From Porphyromonadaceae bacterium (lineage in GTDB: Bacteria > Bacteroidota > Bacteroidia > Bacteroidales > CAMTPD01): a DNA stretch of 8,753 nucleotides. The translations under genes and the position numbers were made by a program. This document shows positions 1 through 5,887 of the stretch, piece after piece (positions within the stretch are counted from its first letter, which is position 1; each line of letters opens with the position of its first letter). The stretch lies in the NCBI GenBank assembly GCA_003447595.1, contig DLYT01000093.1, positions 10,776 to 19,528 of the forward strand, written 5' to 3'. The notes beneath the pieces were generated by a model. The model was not told where the DNA came from. It ran no database searches and saw only the letters and a program-made list of their open reading frames with translations.

Positions 1-1376
1 TTATCAAATTAGATAAGAATGATATTAATAAATCATCTTTAGCTGATAACGATAAAGATATTATTATTACTGGTATATTCACAGAACTCCCGAGCTCAAT
101 TATTATTGACACAACGAATGCAACCTCTTTTAGTGATGAATATTTATTGAACACTAATAGTGAACTTGAGATTATTAAGAAATATCCAAATGCTGGAGCT
201 GCTAAAATCTTCATAAAAGCACTACATCCGACAAACGAAAACTGCTCTAATTTATTAACCCTAAAGCAGACTGATTATAAAAAGATTATCACAGAGCACA
301 ACATTGAGTGCGAGAATATGACAATCAATGCAATCATGCGAAAAGCTATTTGGAAGCATTATGAAGAAGACTTAAGACTAGAACTAGTAGAGATTGACGC
401 ATCCAAGGATGATGCCAAAAACATCTGGGAAAAGATACAAATACTTTTACCTATTTACTCGTTATTTCAATCTGACAGAAAAAACAGCGACAGCGACAGC
501 GAAGTACAAGACCCTTTGAAGGAAGCTGTTAAACAAATATTAAAGGATGATGAAATTGCACAAAAACTTGCTCTAGTGGCACAAAAAGTATCGGAAAAGC
601 TGAGGGACGTTTCTGACAAAACTCTAGAAAAGCTAAACGAAATGAACCCTGATATTGCATCATCATTGAATCCTATTATTCCTGCGTCTGATTCATTATC
701 ATGGACAACAGTCTTTAATAAAGTATCAATAAGTGGAGATGATGATATCCCTATTAACAAAAGAGGTAGTGGCATTAAAAGATTGATTTTATTGAACTTT
801 TTTAGAGCTGAAGCAGAAAGAAGAAGATCTAGTTCGCAACCGATTATTTATGCGTTTGAAGAGCCTGAAACATCTCAACACACTGAACATCAAAAGTTAT
901 TAATAAATGCTTTTAAAGACTTGTCTAATAAACAAGGAGTTCAAGTAATGCTAACCACGCACAGTGCAACTGTTGTAAAAGGATTATCCTTCGACAATTT
1001 AAGATTAATCTCTAAGGATTATGAAGGGACTAAAAGTATAAACACTGTTGAACCGAATCAACTCCCATATCCATCATTAAATGAAATAAATTTCATAGCA
1101 TTCAGACATTTGACAGAAGAATACCATAATGAACTTTATGGCTTCATTGAGGCTGAGGGCTTATTAACTGATTATAAAACAAATAAAGATAAGATACCAT
1201 ATAATAAAGTTCAAAGAAATGGTTCTATAAGTACTACTGAAATTATATTGACTGAGTATATAAGACATCAAATACATCATCCTGAAAATGAAAACAATAG
1301 ACGCTACTCCTTCGAAGAGTTAGAGCAATCTGTTAATTTGATGAGACAGTTTATTTTAGAAAATAGATCTGAATAA
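1..1376 (+). CDS. ABC/OLD-like AAA ATPase with HEPN-like C-terminus, linked to hsdR; 5' end missing
   Basis: Only the last 457 residues are present. The frame is open from base 3 to the TAA at 1374-1376, so the TTG at 147 is an internal codon and the true start lies off the left edge. Counting residues from base 3, the ABC-type signature RGSGIKR starts at 254, the Walker B strand IIYAFEEPE spans 281-289 with acidic E286/E287, and the switch histidine is H320 in TTHSA. Walker A must be upstream. A charged, probably helical insertion precedes the signature and includes an LFQSDR segment and an acidic SDSDSE run. After the ATPase core, the C-terminus carries RHQIHHPEN, where R421 and H426 fit the R-x4-H motif of HEPN RNases. 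The stop is 27 bases before hsdR, which suggests one operon. By family knowledge such proteins are ATP-gated effectors or accessory factors in phage defence. The RNase role is inference. The gene looks more AT-rich than hsdR, which hints at separate acquisition. Confidence 0.85.
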   Translation, partial: IKLDKNDINKSSLADNDKDIIITGIFTELPSSIIIDTTNATSFSDEYLLNTNSELEIIKKYPNAGAAKIFIKALHPTNENCSNLLTLKQTDYKKIITEHNIECENMTINAIMRKAIWKHYEEDLRLELVEIDASKDDAKNIWEKIQILLPIYSLFQSDRKNSDSDSEVQDPLKEAVKQILKDDEIAQKLALVAQKVSEKLRDVSDKTLEKLNEMNPDIASSLNPIIPASDSLSWTTVFNKVSISGDDDIPINKRGSGIKRLILLNFFRAEAERRRSSSQPIIYAFEEPETSQHTEHQKLLINAFKDLSNKQGVQVMLTTHSATVVKGLSFDNLRLISKDYEGTKSINTVEPNQLPYPSLNEINFIAFRHLTEEYHNELYGFIEAEGLLTDYKTNKDKIPYNKVQRNGSISTTEIILTEYIRHQIHHPENENNRRYSFEELEQSVNLMRQFILENRSE

Positions 1377-1403
1377 AACAATTAAAACGTAACACTATAA
1401 ACT

Positions 1404-4400
1404 ATGAAATTCACGGAAGATAAACTAGAGGAGGCTTTTTGCGAGCTGCTTGAGCAAGAAGGATACGTGCATTGCCATGGAAACACATTAAACCGTAGAC
1501 CTGACGATGTGCTGATTGAAGAGGATTTGCGTAACTTCTTGAAAAGACGTTATGCTGATGACGCGATTACCGACTCTGAAATAGGGTCGATTATATTGCG
1601 TTTGAAAACTCTTCCGGCTTCAGACTTGTATGAAAGCAACAAGCGTTGCATGAAATTGATCTCCGACGGATTTATTCTCAAACGTGAAGCTCACGATAAA
1701 AAGGATCTTTACATTCAATTGATTGACTATACCGGACTGGAGGCTCAAAGACACAACATAGATAAATTGGAGTGGATTACCGGTGAACCGAAAGTGGCTT
1801 TCCATACTTCCGAATCAAACATTTATAGGTTTGTAACTCAACTGGAGATTCAAGGGACAGAAACTCGCATTCCCGACGGAATAGTGTATATAAACGGATT
1901 GCCTGTTGTTGTGTTTGAGTTTAAAAGTGCCATTAGAGAAGATGCTACCATTCACGATGCATTTACCCAACTTACCGTACGGTATCAACGTGATATCCCC
2001 GATTTGTTTAAATACAATGCTTTTTGTATAATCAGTGATGGTGTAAACAATAAAGCCGGATCTTTTTTTGCCGCATACGACTTCTTTTATGCATGGCGAC
2101 GCGTTGCCGGTATGAATAAGGATGTAGACGGTATAGATTCGATGTTTACCTTAATCCGCGGAATGTTTAATAAAGACAGGTTAAGGGATATTATTCGCAA
2201 CTTTATCTACATACCCGATACTTCGAAGAAGAATGAAAAGATTGTGTGTCGCTACCCTCAATATTATGCCGCTCGTGCTTTGTATAAAAACATAAAATTG
2301 GCACAAAAGCCTAAAGGAGACGGAAAGGGTGGTACGTATTTCGGAGCTACCGGTTGCGGAAAAAGTTTCACAATGCTTTTTCTGACGCGCTTACTGATGA
2401 AGAGTTCTTACTTTGGTAGTCCTACCATTATTTTGATCACAGACCGCACAGATTTGGACAGTCAGTTGGGCGAACAATTTACCAATGCAAAACAGTTTTT
2501 TAGTGACGACAAAGTAATCAGCGTAACCAGTCGCTCCCATCTGCGACAACTGCTGCAAGGACGAGAAAGTGGTGGCGTTTTTCTTACCACAATACACAAA
2601 TTCACAGAAGATACACAGCTGCTTACCGAAAGGCAAAATGTGATTTGTATTTCGGATGAAGCACACCGAAGTCAGACCAACATGGACCAAAAAGTCAAAG
2701 TAACTCAATATGGAGTAACCAAAACGTTTGGGTTTGCAAAGCATCTGCACGATTCATTACCAAATGCAGTATATGTGGGTTTCACCGGTACGCCGATAGA
2801 CGCTACGCTTGATGTGTTTGGTAAAGTTGTAGATGCCTATACAATGACTGAATCGGTACGTGATGAAATAACAGTGCGTATTGTATATGAAGGTCGTGCC
2901 GCAAAGGTGGTGTTAAACAACAGTGAACTGAAAAAGATAGAGCAATACTATGACGAAGTTGCCGAAGAAGGGGCAAACGAATATCAGATCGAGAAAAGTA
3001 AACAGGAGTCTGCCCGCCTCAATGCCATACTTGGAGATCCGGATCGACTAAAAGCATTGGCCGAAGACTTCATTGCACACTATGAAAAAAGGATTGCGGA
3101 GGGTTCGTCGGTAAAAGGGAAAGCCATGTTTGTATGCAGTAACCGAACCATTGCTTACGACTTTTATAAGATTGTGCTTTCATTGCGGCCGCAATGGGGT
3201 GAAGTGCTGCATGCTGAAGAGGGAGTCACACTTACGGATGAAGAAAAGGAAGCCGTGCTACCTTCGGAACGTATCAAATTGGTGATGACCCGATCTAAAG
3301 ACGACAGCAAAGAGTTGTATAATTTATTAGGCACTAAAGAGCATCGGAGGAAATTGGATACCCAATTCAAGAATAAGAAGTCGAACTTCAAGATTGCAAT
3401 TGTGGTAGATATGTGGCTTACCGGATTTGATGTTCCGTTTCTTGATACTATTTATATCGATAAACCAATACAGCAGCATAATCTTATACAAACTATTTCG
3501 CGCGTAAACCGCAAGTATGAAGGGAAAAACAAGGGGCTGGTCGTTGATTACATCGGCATAAAGAAACAAATGAACCTTGCTCTTGCTCATTACAATAAAG
3601 GAGACAAAGATAATTTTGAAGATATCGCGCAATCGCTTGTTGTTGTAAAAGATCATTTGGATTTACTTGCGAGGTTATTCCACAAGTTTGACAGTACTCC
3701 TTACTTCTCGGGAAGTACATTGGAGCAGTTGAATTGTTTAAATAACGCATCTGAATATATACAGTGTACAAAAGAAACAGAAACTCGTTTTATGGATATT
3801 GTAAAACGTCTCAAAGCTGCTTATGATATTTGTACGGGTAGCGAACAGTTGACACAAGAAGAGCGGGATTATACACATTTTTATCTGGCTGTGCGTTCGA
3901 TCGTTTTTAAACTCACCAAAGGTGATGCACCCGATACGGCACAGATGAATGCCAAAGTGCAAGAAATGATTAAAGATGCTCTGAGCAGTGACGGCGTAGA
4001 AGAGATTTTCAAAATGGGTTCCGATAATGAAACGGAGCAAGATATCTTTGATGAAGATTACTTGGCTAAGATTGATAAGATAAAGCTTCCTAATACTAAA
4101 ATCAAGTTACTTCAAAAGCTGCTTGCCAAAGTAATCGGAGAACTCAAGAAGGTAAACCGAATGAAGGGTATTGACTTTAGCAAAAAGATGGAGAGCTTGG
4201 TAGATCGTTACAACCAACGCGATGCAAATGATATCTTGCGAAGTGAAGTGTATGAAGAGTTTGCGGAGCAACTAACTGATCTAATCTGGGAAGTGCATAA
4301 AGAGTTTTCTTCGGGCAATGAAATCGGAATTGATTTTCAAGAGAAAGCCTTTTATGATATTCTTATGGCTCTTTGCATAAAGTATGATTTCACTTATCCG

Positions 4401-4616
4401 GAAGATAAGATGATTGAATTGGCTAAAGCTGTAAAAATACTGGTAGACACACAGGCTAAATATCCGGATTGGGACAAGCGAGATGATATAAAGTCTGCTT
4501 TAAAGGTTGGTCTAATATTACTTCTCGATGAATATGGTTATCCTCCAGTAGAACGAGACGAAGTCTATTCGGAGATCTTTGAACAAGCTGAGAACTTCAA
4601 AAAGAACAGAACATAA
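1404..4616 (+). CDS. hsdR: Type I restriction enzyme R subunit (HsdR), nuclease-translocase
   Basis: This is the motor and endonuclease subunit of a type I restriction-modification complex. With HsdM and HsdS it binds unmethylated target sites, pumps DNA using ATP and cuts at a distance. The N-terminal nuclease has a PD-(D/E)xK site at P157-D158, E172 and K174, followed by a conserved Q189/Y194 pair. The helicase core has Walker A GATGCGKS at 314-321 (K320), DEAH at 418-421, motif III FTGTP at 460-464, motif V around DMWLTGFDVP at 669-678, and motif VI QTISRVNR at 696-703. From about residue 780 to the end lies a long helical C-terminal region of the type that contacts the methylase core. At 1070 aa the length is normal and every motif is intact, so the subunit should be functional. 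The ATG at 1404 is preceded by an AT-rich leader with no Shine-Dalgarno sequence. The ATPase gene ends 27 bases upstream. hsdM and hsdS are not in the window. Confidence 0.97.
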   Translation: MKFTEDKLEEAFCELLEQEGYVHCHGNTLNRRPDDVLIEEDLRNFLKRRYADDAITDSEIGSIILRLKTLPASDLYESNKRCMKLISDGFILKREAHDKKDLYIQLIDYTGLEAQRHNIDKLEWITGEPKVAFHTSESNIYRFVTQLEIQGTETRIPDGIVYINGLPVVVFEFKSAIREDATIHDAFTQLTVRYQRDIPDLFKYNAFCIISDGVNNKAGSFFAAYDFFYAWRRVAGMNKDVDGIDSMFTLIRGMFNKDRLRDIIRNFIYIPDTSKKNEKIVCRYPQYYAARALYKNIKLAQKPKGDGKGGTYFGATGCGKSFTMLFLTRLLMKSSYFGSPTIILITDRTDLDSQLGEQFTNAKQFFSDDKVISVTSRSHLRQLLQGRESGGVFLTTIHKFTEDTQLLTERQNVICISDEAHRSQTNMDQKVKVTQYGVTKTFGFAKHLHDSLPNAVYVGFTGTPIDATLDVFGKVVDAYTMTESVRDEITVRIVYEGRAAKVVLNNSELKKIEQYYDEVAEEGANEYQIEKSKQESARLNAILGDPDRLKALAEDFIAHYEKRIAEGSSVKGKAMFVCSNRTIAYDFYKIVLSLRPQWGEVLHAEEGVTLTDEEKEAVLPSERIKLVMTRSKDDSKELYNLLGTKEHRRKLDTQFKNKKSNFKIAIVVDMWLTGFDVPFLDTIYIDKPIQQHNLIQTISRVNRKYEGKNKGLVVDYIGIKKQMNLALAHYNKGDKDNFEDIAQSLVVVKDHLDLLARLFHKFDSTPYFSGSTLEQLNCLNNASEYIQCTKETETRFMDIVKRLKAAYDICTGSEQLTQEERDYTHFYLAVRSIVFKLTKGDAPDTAQMNAKVQEMIKDALSSDGVEEIFKMGSDNETEQDIFDEDYLAKIDKIKLPNTKIKLLQKLLAKVIGELKKVNRMKGIDFSKKMESLVDRYNQRDANDILRSEVYEEFAEQLTDLIWEVHKEFSSGNEIGIDFQEKAFYDILMALCIKYDFTYPEDKMIELAKAVKILVDTQAKYPDWDKRDDIKSALKVGLILLLDEYGYPPVERDEVYSEIFEQAENFKKNRT

Positions 4617-4624
4617 AAATAATA

Positions 4625-4668
4625 GCGGGGAATTTCCATTAAAAGGATTCCTCGCCATTCTCTTTTTT
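4625..4668 (+). terminator. Hairpin terminator after hsdR, possibly bidirectional
   Basis: The left arm at 4625-4637 pairs with 4645-4655. Nine pairs form first (one a G-T wobble), then a two-base T bulge, then two G-C pairs, around a seven-base loop. A T-rich stretch with six consecutive Ts (4663-4668) follows, seven bases past the stem. It starts nine bases after the hsdR stop. Read on the minus strand, the same stem is followed by a T-rich run, so it could also stop transcription from the converging DUF1622 gene. Confidence 0.7.
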
Positions 4669-4693
4669 CAATAATAATATCAAGTATTCGGCA

Positions 4694-5041
4694 CTATTCT
4701 TCCTTCAGTTCCTTAATTTCTCGATTTAGGAAATAAGAAAGGATAATTCGTACTATAACAATGCCACCAAGTATAGCTAACTCATTTAGGCCCGGTTTTA
4801 ATACAGTCTCGAGAATATCGGATGCTATCAGAAACTCGAGCCCTAGCAACAAATAACTACCACACTCTACTCGAATACGCCGAATGGTTACCATCTCAAA
4901 CGTCCCGTTGCGACGTCTCCATTCGTTGCGCACAAAGGCAACAAATCCGATCAACGTGCCATATACTACGATAATCAAACTTATGGCACTTATCACCGTA
5001 GCCATAAAACTCAAAATCTCCTTATACCATTCCCCGTGCAT
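4694..5041 (-). CDS. DUF1622 family small integral membrane protein
   Basis: This is a 115-residue membrane protein of unknown function. Three hydrophobic segments are visible, at about residues 12-37, 61-81 and 87-105. A basic loop (WRRRNG, then RRIR) follows the first segment, which by the positive-inside rule would be cytoplasmic. The end is a charged tail, KELKEE. The pattern GGIVIVRIILSYFLNREI near the C-terminus and the overall length match what I know of DUF1622, for which no function is established. The chosen start is the ATG at 5041. An internal ATG at codon 13 would cut into the first membrane segment and is less likely. The gene is convergent with hsdR and divergent from the nitroreductase gene. 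It forms no evident operon. Confidence 0.85.
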   Translation of the reverse strand: MHGEWYKEILSFMATVISAISLIIVVYGTLIGFVAFVRNEWRRRNGTFEMVTIRRIRVECGSYLLLGLEFLIASDILETVLKPGLNELAILGGIVIVRIILSYFLNREIKELKEE

Positions 5042-5065
5042 ACATCAAGTTATATATATGAATAA

Positions 5066-5091
5066 ACGAACTATCATCTAAAAAAGTTCGT
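5066..5091. repeat. Short inverted repeat in the divergent intergenic region, possible operator
   Basis: ACGAACT at 5066-5072 and AGTTCGT at 5085-5091 are perfect 7-base inverted copies separated by 12 bases. They lie 25 bases upstream of the DUF1622 start and about 100 bases upstream of the nitroreductase start. No T-tract follows on either strand, so this is not a terminator. A repressor site is possible, but two 7-mers in AT-rich DNA can also arise by chance. Confidence 0.25.
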
Positions 5092-5194
5092 CCTGCATGA
5101 TAAATCTCTTACGCATGAAATGAATTGTATAAAATCATATTAATTTTACGCAGAACATCTCAAATACTGTTTCACCTTAACAATCAATTAATTC

Positions 5195-5818
5195 ATGAAG
5201 AAGTTTTTATTATCTGTAGCGATTACCGGACTTGCCTTTGGTGTTTCGGCACAGAACATCAAATTACCTGCTCCGCAAAAAACGGGTGGCAAACCGCTGA
5301 TGGAAGTACTTAACGAGAGAGAGTCGAATCGTGCCTTTGCGAACAAAGACCTATCGAATCAAACACTTTCAAATCTATTGTGGGCTGCCTGGGGCTTTAA
5401 TCGTGAAAACAAACGCACAGCGCCATCTTCGCGAGACAGACAAGAAATCGATGTATATGTTTTATTGAAAAAAGGAACATACATCTACGATGCAAAAGCA
5501 AATACACTGATCGAAGTTTCGAAAAAAGACTTGAGAAGCTTTGCCGGCACTCAGGAGTTTGTAGCATCGGCTCCGGTCAACTTAGTTTATGTATGTAACA
5601 AAAATAAGATTTCGGGCAAGGATGATCAGGCTTTGATCGAGGCAACTTATGCAAATACCGGTTTCATTGCTCAGAATGTCTATTTGTTTTGTGCATCGGA
5701 CGGACTTAGCTGTGTAATTCGTGCCATGATTGATAAAGCAGAACTAAGCACACAACTAAAACTAAAGAAAGATCAAATGATCACACTGTCGCAAACCGTT
5801 GGATATCCGGCTAAGTAA
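5195..5818 (+). CDS. Exported nitroreductase-family flavoprotein (SagB/ThcOx-like)
   Basis: This predicted FMN-dependent oxidoreductase of the nitroreductase fold has 207 residues. It begins with a Sec signal peptide (MKKF, hydrophobic core, likely cleavage after SA at 18-19, before QN), so the mature protein should act in the periplasm. Family marks are R42-E43-S44-N45-R46, the RxSxR phosphate-binding pattern for FMN near the N-terminus; TAPSSR at 75-80, typical of SagB/ThcOx-type members; the helix GFIAQNVYLFCASDGLSC at 156-173; and the closing strand LSQTVGYP at 198-205. The ATG at 5195 gives a complete signal peptide and is preceded by an AT-rich leader without a Shine-Dalgarno sequence. 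No azole-cyclisation partners (cyclodehydratase, precursor peptide) are next to it, so a thiazole/oxazole peptide role is not supported. The substrate is unknown. The gene stands alone and ends 8 bases before a strong terminator. Confidence 0.88.
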   Translation: MKKFLLSVAITGLAFGVSAQNIKLPAPQKTGGKPLMEVLNERESNRAFANKDLSNQTLSNLLWAAWGFNRENKRTAPSSRDRQEIDVYVLLKKGTYIYDAKANTLIEVSKKDLRSFAGTQEFVASAPVNLVYVCNKNKISGKDDQALIEATYANTGFIAQNVYLFCASDGLSCVIRAMIDKAELSTQLKLKKDQMITLSQTVGYPAK

Positions 5819-5826
5819 TAGCACCA

Positions 5827-5865
5827 AAAGCCTCTTTCGTGTTGTCGAAAGAGGCTTTCTTTTTT
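5827..5865 (+). terminator. Strong rho-independent terminator after the nitroreductase gene
   Basis: A perfect 13-base-pair stem (5827-5839 with 5846-5858) encloses a six-base loop, TGTTGT, and is followed by C and six Ts (5860-5865). It starts eight bases after the stop codon at 5818. On the minus strand the stem is followed by only a short T-run. It lies 22 bases beyond the end of the converging GH3 gene and may also weakly terminate that transcript. Confidence 0.93.
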
Positions 5866-5887
5866 ATGTTTATTCAGATCGTATGAT

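Noticed and set aside
147..149. TTG as the start codon of the ATPase gene
   Set aside because: The frame is open from base 3 through this codon, and ABC-type motifs require a Walker A region further upstream. The gene is cut by the left edge.
484..501. Tandem hexamer ACAGCG, three copies, as a phase-variable repeat
   Set aside because: A hexamer change keeps the reading frame, and the repeat encodes an acidic SDSDSE stretch within the protein. It looks like ordinary low-complexity coding sequence.
2391..2750. Minus-strand open frame of 119 codons inside hsdR, and other antisense frames at 3164-4040
   Set aside because: They lie opposite the conserved helicase and C-terminal regions of hsdR, and their translations show no recognisable domains.
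5141..5148. TAATTTTA resembling the Bacteroides -7 box TAnnTTTG upstream of the nitroreductase gene
   Set aside because: The last base does not match, and no TTTG lies about 19-21 bases upstream. In AT-rich DNA this is too weak to call.
5125..5313. Plus-strand 62-codon frame overlapping the nitroreductase start
   Set aside because: It overlaps the signal peptide region of a well-supported gene in another frame and has no features of its own.
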